In this document: positions 46,501 through 54,518 of the stretch, piece by piece | Position numbering within the stretch: position 1 is the stretch's first letter | How the letters are laid out: each line of letters opens with the position of its first letter | DNA from: Sphingomonas pokkalii | Lineage (GTDB): Bacteria > Pseudomonadota > Alphaproteobacteria > Sphingomonadales > Sphingomonadaceae | DNA: 64,000 nucleotides | Assembly (NCBI RefSeq): GCF_003096275.1 | Contig: NZ_QENQ01000001.1 | Span: 522,034 to 586,033, forward strand | Direction: 5' to 3' | The notes under the pieces: model-generated | Databases searched by the model: none | The model's input: only the letters and a program-made list of their open reading frames with translations | What the model was told of the DNA's origin: nothing | Position numbers and translations under genes: made by a program

Positions 46501-47322
46501 CCCCCTGCCAGGCGCGAGCAGGCGCAGTTCGTCGCCTTTCTGCGCCGCGAGGCGGCCCGCGCCGAAACGGCCGAGGGACGGGAAGCCATCGCCTTCTGGC
46601 GTGAGCGGCGTGGCGCCGGTGGGGGGCTGGACCGCCTGACACCGCGCACGGCAAGCGAGCATTATGTGGGCTCGACCTGCCGCTTCGCGCTGGAAGGAGC
46701 GCCGTTCGAGGCACTGCGCACGATATGCGCGGAGCAGGGCGCAACGCTGTTCGCCGGGGTGCAGGCCCTAACGCGCGGCTGGCTGTGGTTTCGCTGGGCG
46801 GCCGCGTCCGTGGCGATCGGATCACCGGTCCTGCGTCGCGAGGGCGCCGCCTTCGCGGAGACGCCCGGGCCATTTCTGAACCATGCCATCCTGCGCATCG
46901 CCGTGAAAGGTACCGATACGTTGCGCGGCATCACCGCGCGAGCCGCCGACGAGATCCGCGCCGGCCTGCGCCATACATTCGTAGCGCCGGAATCGGTGGG
47001 CCCGAGCGGGCCGGAACGGCTGTTCGACCTGGGCCTTACCTTGCAGTCGCCGGACTCCGCGGGGCGCGGCGCCGGACCAGGCGGGGAAAGCGGGCGCCTG
47101 TTCGGCCTTCCCACGCCCTTGTGGCTGGATGTGACCCCATCCGATGCGGCGTTGCGGTTCGATCTGGTTGCCAATCACGACTTCTTCGAGCCCCTATCGG
47201 TGCCGGGCCTGGGCGCGGATGCCCAGCGCTGGTTCGAAGCGCTGATCGCGGCGCCGGATGCGCCGCTGGCGAAGGTCGAGCGACCCGGCGCGCGCCTGCG
47301 CATGGCATTGCATGTGGAATAG
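40498..47322 (+). CDS. Nonribosomal peptide synthetase 2: (partial C)-A-PCP-C-A-PCP-C
   Basis: 2274 aa from a GTG overlapping the NRPS 1 stop. Residues 1-205 are another truncated condensation-like segment without an active site. Domain order after that: A (FTSGSTGDPKGVA at about 352), PCP (DFFLAGGHSLAVV, about 740), C (HHIVTDAWS, about 928), A (YTSGSTGTPKGVL, about 1391), PCP (DFFRAGGHSLAAI, about 1776), and a terminal C domain with AAHHAVWDGAS at about 1970. There is no thioesterase or reductase. The terminal C domain has an intact HHxxxDG, so release by condensation with a free amine or by cyclisation is likely. With NRPS 1 it gives three amino acid positions. Confidence 0.93.
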   Translation: MSGGSRVPGDDAVPTGLLAWPHDSADASVHASATLPAGSVAAIAALADRAEDGVRDVLRALVHALLYRYLDADLTVRLEADGDGTPTAWMRPARGDTRFCDLIAEADHPVSPGAADGSANLVLCFDPPQGEAWREGQIRIRYCAERNSLEVVGTGPRAMLERLAVHGARMLAHAALAPETALDGLDLLDADDHLRLAPLAGPRLAIEGPGTIHATILAQAARTPGRIAASCAEEALSYAQLAERSAGLAAALREAGAAPGDVVAIHAPRGCGLLVAVLAVLRSGAAALLLDPLQPEARSARMLALANVRCAVGPGGGPAWLQSLGLRWIDSGAAAQAGACADAEVSGADTAYVIFTSGSTGDPKGVAVSHAAMVNRMHWLGHAYGLGETDVSLARTALSFDPAWCEMLRVLGHGGRVHFLPHGEERDPAAVVEAIAAAGVTIIDLVPAPLEALLEHCRVFGGADRLRSLRWVLAGAEELPGRLITAFRRELGGTGARLINGWGATETTVDTSWLDCTDLPGDAPAPIGMPIGNCDVHLLSRAGLAMPPGMAGEIVVGGACLATGYLDPEETARRFRALPALGGRRGYLSGDRARLATSGVLHFASRSGAFGKIRGVRVAPREIVDAATGHPAVREAILHFTAGDNGAREAALLYVVPHAGRTLASGEVMALLADRLPATMLPDHCLVLTELPRNASEKIDFRRLPLPPAEPPAAPEENLTGWVQQCCAALIGRPIGPLEDFFLAGGHSLAVVRLIARVAEEQGAALTVRDVYRARTPAAIADQIAAAPPAAVQGIDGDRSIRASHAQRRLWLLSRDARGSLAYHVPLNLPLGERWDLAILQRAVDGLVGRHEILRTRFALAGQELVQHIDPAVSGAVPVELVEPAPGESVEACLARLHARPFDLAAGPLLRVGLLRAADDAADLLWITQHHIVTDAWSMGLLVDELRDRYRAACHGEAAGYGPLRIQHRDIVAWQERWIAGPAGRQARAYWRDALTPPPPRLQLPTDFPRRADGTRSGAVLHATLPEPCNTAFLDRARASGASPFMGYLAAIAVLLSRWSGQSDFLLGAPVAGRTLHAFEDQLGCFVNSLPLRAQIEDGDSLAEVLARVRETCLDALEHQLCPFDRIVEDVLAERPLEVHPLFDAMVVLQNAPTARSEAVVSDVVVPETELAQSKLDLIFTFAESDGRWSLRIDYDSSLYTPPTVRRLADQFQELLTDFVERPETRIGALSPPATPYPAPACQGAGTMHAAFERWADAEGERTALVSGDHRRSYAELDLAATALAQIVFAQLSGRRGIVALYLQRSDRVVEAQLAVLKAGCAFLILNPGDPPARLAWQLSDSAALAVIDAADSPFPALPPGCERVRIGPRGAAATAADPASLPSIDREDGAYVIYTSGSTGTPKGVLVSHASACSLLEAARHVIPPHTDECWSVFHAFNFDFSVWEVFVPLSRGAVAVVAEDAVRRDATAFATLVRDRQVTVLSQVPTAFEHIGPELARHAPPQLRWVVFGGEPVNLPLLRRILPQLPAVRFLNGYGITETTVFSTFKPLDASCEIQNIGTPLDNQRLWVMDAALRPVLPGAVGEICISGPAVARGYINPPKDRPNGFVQMPGWPGVALYRSGDFGRWNAEGELLFLGRRDRQVKRHGYRIELDEIRVAVLGLEGVEDCAVLPVRTGTREPEIVAFLAAPGRGGESAEALRAALLRVLPPYMVPGRFVILPRFPLLENGKTDLVALEASLADSPAPAPATDATDGPLGCILQAMREVTGDAGLGPDDDFFRAGGHSLAAIRVLAEVEAALGVRLELEALFDQPTARALAQRIPIVTPIEAVTEDVLDGTCYPASAIQAGLWAMEHFRPADLPAALVECRELPMGIDPDRCVAAFAAVFARFDIFRTTFASEAGTLMQRIDAAGTQGATFRIAQAVPGHAFQAQIDDAIATEAAQPFDLSAGPLVRLVLLVGEAVPPVLICAAHHAVWDGASLDLTVAAWQQAYAALATGRTPPARREQAQFVAFLRREAARAETAEGREAIAFWRERRGAGGGLDRLTPRTASEHYVGSTCRFALEGAPFEALRTICAEQGATLFAGVQALTRGWLWFRWAAASVAIGSPVLRREGAAFAETPGPFLNHAILRIAVKGTDTLRGITARAADEIRAGLRHTFVAPESVGPSGPERLFDLGLTLQSPDSAGRGAGPGGESGRLFGLPTPLWLDVTPSDAALRFDLVANHDFFEPLSVPGLGADAQRWFEALIAAPDAPLAKVERPGARLRMALHVE

Positions 47323-47415
47323 CGCCGTGCCGGCTGCCCTTGCCCGGGTGTTGGCGCAGTCGGTACGGGCGTCGAGGCGACGGATGGGGCGGCGCAGACC
47401 GCGCTGCGGTGGCGG

Positions 47416-48669
47416 TCAGCCGTGCATCTGGGTGGCGAGATAATCGTCCAGGGTTTCCGCGCGGCGGATCCGTTCCACGGTGCCATTCTCCCGCAGCAGC
47501 AGCTCCTGGGGGCGCAGGCGGCCGTTATACTGGAATCCCATTGCATGGCCGTGCGCGCCGGTATCGTGGAACAGCAGGTAATCGCCTTCCTGCGGGGCCG
47601 GGAGCGCGATCTGTTCCGCGAACTTGTCATTGTTCTCGCAGACCGACCCGACCACGTCGACGAGAACCGGTGGCCCCGATCGCGCGACGCCGTCGCGATC
47701 GAGAACCGTGACGTGATTATAGGCATGGGGATACATGCCTGGGCGCATAAGCGCGCTCATGCTCGCATCGACGCCGACAAAGTTGCGGTACTTCGACATG
47801 ACGTTGATGACCTGGGCGATCATGATCCCGTGCGGCCCCGTGATCGCGCGGCCGCACTCCATCAGCAGGCCGGGGCGCTGGCCGTGGCGCGCGGTGAAGG
47901 CGTCCAGCGATTCGCGGACGGCGGCGGCGAAGCAGTCGAGGTCGAATGCCGCCTCGCCCGGGCGATAAGGGATGCCGATCCCGCCACCCATGTTGACGAA
48001 TTCGAGGCTGATGCCGAGCCGGTCGACCAGCGCGCCCGCCGTGTCGAGCAGCATCTGGAGGGACCCGTGCAGCACGCGCCAGTCGAGCGCGTTGGTGACC
48101 AGCATCATGTGCAGACCGAAATGTTGTGCGCCCCGTTCGCGGGCGCGGCGAAAGGCTGATTCCAGCTGATCGCGGCGCAGGCCGAACTTGGCCTCGCGGG
48201 GCGTGCCGAGCACGGTGGTGCCGGTGCCCTCGCCGGGATTGAAGCGAAAGCAGATTCGCTTCGGGAGCGCGGGGACTTTCTCGACGAAGCTCGCATCGTC
48301 CAGGTTGAGGATCGCACCGCCATCGGCCAGCGCCGCGGCAAACTCCGCCTGCGACGTGTTGTTGGAGGTGAACATGATGTCGTCGCCCCGCGCACCAACC
48401 CGCCGCGCCATTTCCAGCTCCGGGATGGAGCTGCAGTCGAACCCGAAGCCCAGTTCGCGGTGCAGGAGATCGAGGATGCGGAGATTGGGCAGCGCCTTGA
48501 TGGCGAAATACTCGCGGAAGCCGGGAATGTCGCCGAACTGCCGGTTCAGCCGCCGCCCCGTCTGCAGGATGCCTGCTTCGTCGTACAGGTGAAAGGGCGT
48601 GCCGAACCGCTCGACCAGCGTGGGGAGCGAGGCGGTCAGGCGCTGGTAGAAGGTGTCGGCAATGGGCAC
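47416..48669 (-). CDS. PLP-dependent amino acid decarboxylase (LysA/ornithine decarboxylase fold)
   Basis: 417 aa, fold-type III. The PLP lysine is Lys 58 in YFAIKALPN. Others visible: FVNMGGGIGIPY (phosphate loop), ECGR, and the dimer-site segment VGSVCENNDKFA, where the Cys and the following acidic residue match the catalytic site of diaminopimelate decarboxylases. Its location inside the peptide cluster and away from lysine genes suggests a specialised decarboxylation that yields an amine. It may supply the amine used by the terminal condensation domain (inference). Convergent with NRPS 2. Confidence 0.88.
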   Translation of the reverse strand: MPIADTFYQRLTASLPTLVERFGTPFHLYDEAGILQTGRRLNRQFGDIPGFREYFAIKALPNLRILDLLHRELGFGFDCSSIPELEMARRVGARGDDIMFTSNNTSQAEFAAALADGGAILNLDDASFVEKVPALPKRICFRFNPGEGTGTTVLGTPREAKFGLRRDQLESAFRRARERGAQHFGLHMMLVTNALDWRVLHGSLQMLLDTAGALVDRLGISLEFVNMGGGIGIPYRPGEAAFDLDCFAAAVRESLDAFTARHGQRPGLLMECGRAITGPHGIMIAQVINVMSKYRNFVGVDASMSALMRPGMYPHAYNHVTVLDRDGVARSGPPVLVDVVGSVCENNDKFAEQIALPAPQEGDYLLFHDTGAHGHAMGFQYNGRLRPQELLLRENGTVERIRRAETLDDYLATQMHG

Positions 48670-48675
48670 GGCGCG

Positions 48676-49614
48676 TTAGGACAGGAGCGTGCTCAACAAC
48701 CGCTCATATTGCGTGCCGGTATCGAACGGGTCGTAGCGCGGCGCGCCGTCCGCGGCGAGGAAGCGGGCAAGGGGCTCCACCACCACGGCATAGGATGGCT
48801 TGTGCTTGTACTGGATCGAGATCCTGTCGCGCCGGATCTCGCCGACCCGATGCTGCACGGCGCGATACCGGCCGTTCGTCCAGCGCTGGAGATAGTCGCC
48901 CATGAAACCGACGAGCACGTCCGGCCCGGCGGGAACGCTCTGCCAGGCGCCGTTCGGGGAAAGCAGCTCGAGCCCGGGTTCGTCCTGGATGACAATGGTG
49001 AAGACCGCCCGATCGATATGGGGCGACATCCCATAGGGCATGGAATTGCCCAGTTCGGCGCTGGAGCCCGGCGCATAGTAATTGAGGCCCAGCCGGTGCA
49101 TCGGGGATTCGAAAAAGGGTGCGAAGCGATCCTCCGCATTGCCGAGGCCGATCGCGGCGAGCGTCATCAACTGGTCGCCCAGGCGCTCAAGGCGGGCGAA
49201 AAGCATGCTGCTGTCGGCGAAGGGGGCGTGAAAATGCGCGGTATCAATCGCCGTCGCCGCGGCGGGGCGATCATGGGAACGGCCGATCCGATACTGTTCG
49301 CATGCTTCCGCCCCCCCGTGGAACAGGCTCTTCTCCGCGCCCAGACGCCGATATCCCAGGAACTGGGTTTCGACGCCGGCGGTGTAGCGCGCCTTGTCTT
49401 CTGCGGGGCGACGGAAGAAGGCGGCCGTTTCCTCCAGCGTGCGCCGGATCAGCCCCAAATCGATGCCGTGGTTCGTCAGTTCGAAATAGCCGGTTTCCGA
49501 ACACGCCGTGTCGAGCGACTGCGCCGCCTGGCGCACCGCGTCGTCCGTCGGTGCAGCTCCCGGATCGGGCAAGGCGACGATAGGAAGACTGTGGACTGAA
49601 ACCTGTGTAGCCAT
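48676..49614 (-). CDS. 2-oxoglutarate/Fe(II)-type oxygenase (isopenicillin N synthase-like)
   Basis: 312 aa from the ATG at 49614. The N-terminal DIOX_N part has CSETGYFELTNHGIDLGLI. The double-stranded beta-helix core carries the iron ligands His 199 and Asp 201 (SPHIDRAVFTIV) and His 255 (RAVQHRV), and the 2-oxoglutarate-binding R-x-S at about 264-266 (RDRISIQYK). It probably oxidises a precursor or the finished peptide. Seven bases from the decarboxylase gene, same strand; divergent from the second CmlA-like gene. Confidence 0.9.
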   Translation of the reverse strand: MATQVSVHSLPIVALPDPGAAPTDDAVRQAAQSLDTACSETGYFELTNHGIDLGLIRRTLEETAAFFRRPAEDKARYTAGVETQFLGYRRLGAEKSLFHGGAEACEQYRIGRSHDRPAAATAIDTAHFHAPFADSSMLFARLERLGDQLMTLAAIGLGNAEDRFAPFFESPMHRLGLNYYAPGSSAELGNSMPYGMSPHIDRAVFTIVIQDEPGLELLSPNGAWQSVPAGPDVLVGFMGDYLQRWTNGRYRAVQHRVGEIRRDRISIQYKHKPSYAVVVEPLARFLAADGAPRYDPFDTGTQYERLLSTLLS

Positions 49615-49896
49615 CGGATCCCCGCGAACATGGTGCAAACCAGAATACTTAAGCGAATCCACTTACTATGCCCGGTCTGATGCCGCTTCTATTCATGTGT
49701 TCGAATAGAAGTGAATCAACGATTTTCTTGATAGGTATCGCATCGCCTTTCGAAAAGAAATAAAAATCCAGTTGTCGCCAACCTTCGATTGCGGATCGGC
49801 CACGCTATTGGCAGTGTAGCGGGTAATCGAAGGAATCGCTTGCCGAACAGGTTACGTCCGGAATCTTGGACGGCGAGGATGGGCGCTGGAGGCGGG
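49615..49896. promoter_or_regulatory. Divergent promoter region with a 9-bp palindrome
   Basis: Between the oxygenase gene (leftward) and the second CmlA-like gene (rightward). Much of it is AT-richer than the flanks. A perfect inverted repeat, CTTCTATTC (49686-49694) and GAATAGAAG (49703-49711), with an 8-base spacer, looks like an operator. No regulator gene is encoded in the cluster, so the binding protein is unknown. Confidence 0.55.
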
Positions 49897-51489
49897 ATGG
49901 GGCAGCTCCGATCTGTATATTTTCGGCCGGATGTCATTGTCGAGCCGCTGGTCGATCGATGGTATGCTTGGTCGCATCTCGTTTCTCCGGCGACGGCCGC
50001 CAGGAATATCACGGAACGGCACCTGAAGATCATGGCTTCGTATGTCGAGGCGCCGCACCTGCACGCCGCTGCGGCCCAAAGTCCGGCGATGAAGGGCGGG
50101 CCTTTCATGGATTATGGCCGGGACCGAAGCGCCGAGGTGGCGGCGCTCATCGGAGAGACTGAGCGCACCCGCGCGCCGTCGATCGCGCTGAGCCACGCCC
50201 TTGCCGAGCTGGACCGTCTGCTCGCCGCGCACGCCTCGGGCGGACCGCTGGCGGCGCTCTATGGCGCCGTGCCGGACGCACTGCAGGGCATGGTCGAGTT
50301 GCACTATGATCGATCGAACCATCCCGGTTTCCGGCTGATCGAGCCGCTGCTCTATCGTGCCTATGGCGACGGTCGCGCGGGGCAGAGCCTGTATCTGAGC
50401 ATCGGAACGGGAATCCGGCCGTTCATGATGAGCACGCCCCGTCTGCCCGCGCCGGAGGAGACGATGCTGTCCTTGCCGTTCGATCACCCCGGAGTCGATG
50501 CGCTGTTCGAGATGTTCCACATGCCCCGCCCTTTGGAGGAACTGGGGGAGATCGCCGGATTGCCGGCGCCCGTTCTGAGGCAAATGTCTGGCTTCGTGCA
50601 GGAAGAAGCGCCGTCGATGCCCGCGGCGCCGGTGCCGGGAAACGGATGCCGCTGGCGCTATTTTGGCCATGCCTGCGTGCTGGTGGAGACGCCAGGCTGC
50701 ACCATCCTGCTGGACCCGGCGATCGAGACGCCCGGCGCGCATGCTGGCGACGGCTTCGATTATACGCATCTTCCCCCGCGGATCGATTATGTTCTGCTGA
50801 CCCACAACCACCAGGACCATGTTCTGCTGGAAACGCTGCTGCGGCTGCGCCCGCGGATCGGATCGATCCTCGTCCCGCGCGCGGGAAGCGGTGCGCTGGA
50901 GGACCCCTCGCTTCGCCTTGCCCTTGCCAGCATGGGATTTCCCCGGGTGCTGGAGCTGGACGAGTTCGACTCGGTCGATGCGGACGGCGTGACGATCACC
51001 GCGGCGCCGTTTCTGGGCGAGCATGGCGATCTGGCGATCCGCTGCAAGGCGACCTGGCACTTGCGGATCGGGGAGCGCCGCCTGCTATTCGCCGCCGACT
51101 GCAAGAATCTTGCGCCCGCCCTGTTCCGGCGCGTGCGCGATGCGATCGGCACCGTCGACACGCTGTTCCTGGGCATGGAGTGCGACGGGGCGCCGATGAG
51201 CTGGATCTATGGACCGCTATTCGCGTCACCGCCCTTGCGCGAGCACGACAATGCTCGCCGACTGGCCGGCTCCGATTTCGACGAGGCGGCTGGGCTGGTG
51301 GAGATTTTCGCGCCCGATCAGGTATATGTCTACGCGATGGGGATGGAGCCCTGGCTCAACTACATCCTGGCCACGCGCTACACGCCGGCATCGACTCCGA
51401 TCGTGGCCTCGCAGAAGCTGGTCGATGCCTGCCGGGCGCGCGGGCTGCAGGCGGCGCGCCTCTACGGCGCGCATGAAGTAGCGCTGTGA
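49897..51489 (+). CDS. CmlA-type diiron beta-hydroxylase (MBL fold), copy 2
   Basis: 530 aa. The ATG at 49897 is chosen by alignment with copy 1 and GGAGG just upstream. N-terminal helper domain VYFRPDVIVEPLVDRWYAWSHLVSPATAARNITERHLKIM is very close to that of CmlA. The MBL half has WRYFGHACVLVE, HNHQDH at about residue 303 and PFLGEHGDLAIRCKATWHL. Similar to copy 1 through the whole length but clearly diverged, so the two probably act on different carrier domains. Overlaps the methyltransferase start (GTGA). Confidence 0.9.
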   Translation: MGQLRSVYFRPDVIVEPLVDRWYAWSHLVSPATAARNITERHLKIMASYVEAPHLHAAAAQSPAMKGGPFMDYGRDRSAEVAALIGETERTRAPSIALSHALAELDRLLAAHASGGPLAALYGAVPDALQGMVELHYDRSNHPGFRLIEPLLYRAYGDGRAGQSLYLSIGTGIRPFMMSTPRLPAPEETMLSLPFDHPGVDALFEMFHMPRPLEELGEIAGLPAPVLRQMSGFVQEEAPSMPAAPVPGNGCRWRYFGHACVLVETPGCTILLDPAIETPGAHAGDGFDYTHLPPRIDYVLLTHNHQDHVLLETLLRLRPRIGSILVPRAGSGALEDPSLRLALASMGFPRVLELDEFDSVDADGVTITAAPFLGEHGDLAIRCKATWHLRIGERRLLFAADCKNLAPALFRRVRDAIGTVDTLFLGMECDGAPMSWIYGPLFASPPLREHDNARRLAGSDFDEAAGLVEIFAPDQVYVYAMGMEPWLNYILATRYTPASTPIVASQKLVDACRARGLQAARLYGAHEVAL

Positions 51490-52526
51490 CGTCGTCGTCT
51501 TCGGCGAAGTCGCCGCTCACCTTCGAAGCGCTGCAGGCGCTGATCGATTCGCATTACCAGTTCCAGCTGCTGAATGCGGCGGTGAAGTTCGACCTCTTCA
51601 CGCTATTGCGCACGCCGATGTCCGAAGGCGCCATCGGCGATGCGCTGGGGATCGAGCAGCAGCCCTTGCAGCTGCTGCTGGAGGGGTGCGTGACGCTCGG
51701 CCTCGTGGAGCTCTGCGACGGGGGATACCGCGCCAGCGCGGTGGCAGCCCTGGCGTTGGCCGAGGGCGCGCCCTTCGATCAGCGTGCGCTGGTGCGCTTC
51801 GCCGATGCGGTGACTTATCCCGCCGCGCGCCATTTGCATGCCGCGCTGCGCGATCACCGCAATGCCGGCGTGGACAGCTTTCCGGGGGAGGGCGAGACGC
51901 TGTACGCGCGATTGCCGGCACACCCGGCGGCGGCGGAAGCCTTTGACGCGATGATGCGGACCGTAACCCGTCACGTGACGGCACGGCTGGTCCGCGAGAT
52001 CGCGTTCCCCGAGGGCGGGCGCCTGCTGGACGTGGCGGGGGGCGCATGTGACCTGGCGATCGAACTCGTCCGGCGCTGGCCCCAGCTGCTGGTGACAGTG
52101 ATCGACCTTCCCTGGATCGTGGACGAGGCGGCGGGGCGGGTGCGTGCGGCGGGGGCGGAGACGCGCCTGCGCCTGATCGGTGGCGACGCGTTCCAGGCCG
52201 CGTTCCCGGCGAGCGACCATGTCGTCTTCGCGCATTTTCTGGAGATCTGGAGCGAGGCGCGGTGCCGCGCGCTGTTGCGGGCGGCGAAGCAGGCGTTGGA
52301 GCCTGGCGGGCGCGTCTATCTGGTCAACATGGTGCAACCGGATGCAGGCGGCGGCTTCGGCCCGGTCGCCGCGTCGCTCTACTTCCACGCGATCGCCTCC
52401 GGCGAAGGCAGGGTGCGGCGCTGGCGCGACTATGAGGACTGGCTGGAGGACGCCGGTTTCGTCCCGGAACGGCGCGTGTCGCTCACGCCCATGCACGGAC
52501 TGATCGTGGCGCGTTCGACGGGGTAG
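51486..52526 (+). CDS. SAM-dependent O-methyltransferase (acetylserotonin/plant-OMT type)
   Basis: 346 aa from a GTG overlapping the previous stop. The N-terminal ~95 residues form the winged dimerisation domain (FQLLNAAVKFDLFTLLRTPMSEGAIGDALGIEQQPLQLLLEGCVTLGLVEL). The Rossmann part has the SAM motif LLDVAGGACDLAIEL near residue 180, then VTVIDLPWIVDEA and LRLIGGDAF. Such enzymes usually methylate phenol or other hydroxyl oxygens, which suits a hydroxylated aromatic residue in the peptide. Its 3' end overlaps the convergent transporter gene by 97 bases. Confidence 0.9.
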   Translation: MTSSSSAKSPLTFEALQALIDSHYQFQLLNAAVKFDLFTLLRTPMSEGAIGDALGIEQQPLQLLLEGCVTLGLVELCDGGYRASAVAALALAEGAPFDQRALVRFADAVTYPAARHLHAALRDHRNAGVDSFPGEGETLYARLPAHPAAAEAFDAMMRTVTRHVTARLVREIAFPEGGRLLDVAGGACDLAIELVRRWPQLLVTVIDLPWIVDEAAGRVRAAGAETRLRLIGGDAFQAAFPASDHVVFAHFLEIWSEARCRALLRAAKQALEPGGRVYLVNMVQPDAGGGFGPVAASLYFHAIASGEGRVRRWRDYEDWLEDAGFVPERRVSLTPMHGLIVARSTG

Positions 52527-53893
52527 GGTATCGTAAGGCCGCGCGTGATCCATCGACGCAGCCCGAAGGCGAGGCAGGCGCCGATGCCCGCCAGCCCGGC
52601 ATGAAGCAGCCAGAACGGGCCGGGCCCCAAGGGAGCATATGCCATCGCGAGCTGGCCGGCGAAGACGTTCCCCAGAAAAAAGGTGAGAAAGGTGACGTTG
52701 ATCATCAGCGCGTTCACCCCGCCGGGTGCTGCCATCGACACCAGCGCGACGAGCGGCGGCCAGTGGAAGTTGAACGCGACGCCGGCGCTTATCAGGACGA
52801 GGAGCGCGATGAGCGGGCTCGCTTTCTCCGCCCCGACGCCATGGGCCGCCAAGCCCAGAATCAGCAGGTGCAGCGCCGACAGGGTGGCGCCGATGCCGAT
52901 CTTCGCCACCGCATCGGGTTCCCGCCCGCGCGCTGCCTGGTTTCGCCATATCAGGATGAGGAGCGGGGCGGAGACGATGCTCGCGAGCGCGTCCACCGAT
53001 CCGAACCAAGGCGTGGGAATGGAGCCGAGCGGCGTCTCCCGTCCGACATGCGCTTCGATCCAGACCATGCCGACGTTGAACAACTGGCTGTACACCGTCG
53101 CCTGGAAGACCGAGATTGCGAGAACCACCAGCAGGGTTCCGATTCTGCGATATTCCGCGCGCGGCAGCGTCGGCCGGCCGGCCGGCGTTGATCGCACGCG
53201 CAGGTCCGGCAGGTGGCGCACGCCGCCCATGTAAATGGCGAGCGCGCACAGCATCAGCATCGCGGCCAGCCCGAACCCGGCGTGCCAGCCGAACAATTGT
53301 ACCGCGGCCCCGCAGGCAAGCGGGCCGGCCAGGGCGCCGATGTTCACCGCCATGGCGAAGATGCTGAAGCCGCGTGTCCGCAGGGCCTGTTCGCGCGCTT
53401 CATAGAGCGACCCCACCTGCGCGGACAGGTTGCCCTTCACCAGGCCGCTGCCGACGACGAGCAGGAGGAGCGCGATCAGAAAGGTGCGGCTGGAGGTCAT
53501 CATCAGATGGCCGCAGGTCAGCAGCAGCAGCCCGGCCAGGATCGTCGTTCGCAGGCCTATCCAGCGATCGGCAAGATAGCCGCCGATCAGGGGTGTGAGG
53601 TACACCGATCCGGCATAGAGCCCCAGGATCTGCGACGCGAGCGCCTGGGTGGAAAGCGGGCCGAACAGGGTTTCCAGCACCGTCCGCAGACCATCCATGC
53701 CATAGACCGGCTCTCCGCCCGGCAGCAGCAACGCCTGCACCATGTAGAGCATGACCAGGGCGTTCATGCCGTAATAGCTGAAACGCTCCCAGCCTTCGGT
53801 GGCGGCGGCGACGTACAGGCCGAAGGGCTGTTGCGGGCGGCTAGCGCGTGGCTGGGGCACGGCAACAGGATCCTCCGCGGCCAGGGCGTCCAC
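52430..53893 (-). CDS. POT/PTR2-family peptide transporter
   Basis: 487 aa, about 12-14 membrane helices. The POT signature EGWERFSYYGMNALVMLYM lies near residue 33 (ExxERFxYY). VYLTPLIGGYLADRWIGLRTTILAG is the PTR2 loop 2-3 motif. Proton-coupled transporters of this family move di- and tripeptides; here it may export or recover the peptide product. The last ~30 residues are polar and are encoded antisense to the methyltransferase end, an overlap of 97 bases. Confidence 0.9.
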   Translation of the reverse strand: MDALAAEDPVAVPQPRASRPQQPFGLYVAAATEGWERFSYYGMNALVMLYMVQALLLPGGEPVYGMDGLRTVLETLFGPLSTQALASQILGLYAGSVYLTPLIGGYLADRWIGLRTTILAGLLLLTCGHLMMTSSRTFLIALLLLVVGSGLVKGNLSAQVGSLYEAREQALRTRGFSIFAMAVNIGALAGPLACGAAVQLFGWHAGFGLAAMLMLCALAIYMGGVRHLPDLRVRSTPAGRPTLPRAEYRRIGTLLVVLAISVFQATVYSQLFNVGMVWIEAHVGRETPLGSIPTPWFGSVDALASIVSAPLLILIWRNQAARGREPDAVAKIGIGATLSALHLLILGLAAHGVGAEKASPLIALLVLISAGVAFNFHWPPLVALVSMAAPGGVNALMINVTFLTFFLGNVFAGQLAMAYAPLGPGPFWLLHAGLAGIGACLAFGLRRWITRGLTIPYPVERATISPCMGVSDTRRSGTKPASSSQSS

Positions 53894-54518
53894 GCATCAG
53901 GGAACGCGCGGGCCGGATGCCCATGGAAATTCTGGCAGCACATTATTCCGCCGACGAAGTTTCTGCTTTGCTTTGCGCATCGAATCCTTCGGACCATTGG
54001 CTGGATGCTGATATCGTCGGGCGAACAATGCAAAAAGGCACGTTGGCAGATAATATCATAATTGGAGTATGGCTGATACTGGAGTCCGCTGTGATATGGT
54101 CCAATCGGGAAGGTGCATGCGGCCGGCCGTCCCGGGACATGCGATCCTGATCCGTGGCGTGGATATCGCTGCGAAGCATCGAGCCTCTCCCCGTCATCCC
54201 GGCGAAAGCCGGGATCCATTCGCCTCTCGGTCTCAGCAAACGCCGATAGCGAGACCGCAAAGGACCCCGGCTTTCGCCGGGGCGACGATGTGGGGGACGA
54301 GGATGGGTTTTTCTCCGTGCAGGGTGGTATAATGCGCTCGTGCGACCTGGCGTGCTGTTGGCGGCGAACCCAGATTGCGGGCTGCTGCACAGCCAGGTTG
54401 GCGTTATTCTGTCATTCCATTGGCGTGAAGCCGCGATCTTCTCGAAATTATTTGGATTACATTTGACACGACACGCGCTAGCACCAGTAGCGAAGCTCTG
54501 GCCGAGGAGGTGAGGCGC
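53894..54518. other. Gene-free stretch with REP pair
   Basis: 625 bases between the divergent transporter and ABC1-kinase genes. Short frames here are not convincing. The region contains a pair of inverted REP palindromes (54192-54290) and an AT-richer part at 53930-54080, where promoters for both sides may lie. Nothing else was recognised. Confidence 0.6.
54192..54290. repeat. REP pair (REPIN/BIME-like)
   Basis: Two head-to-head REP units. The left has stem CCCGGC-GAAA-GCCGGG at 54198-54213. The right has CCCCGGC-TTTC-GCCGGGG at 54265-54282, in inverted orientation. The spacer holds its own 7-bp inverted repeat CGGTCTC (54228-54234) / GAGACCG (54251-54257). CGTCATCCCGGCGAAAGCCGGG-type sequences are common intergenic repeats in sphingomonads. 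Confidence 0.85.

Noticed and set aside
54069..54466. Short frames across the REP pair
   Set aside because: They are made of the translated palindromes and have no supporting start signals.
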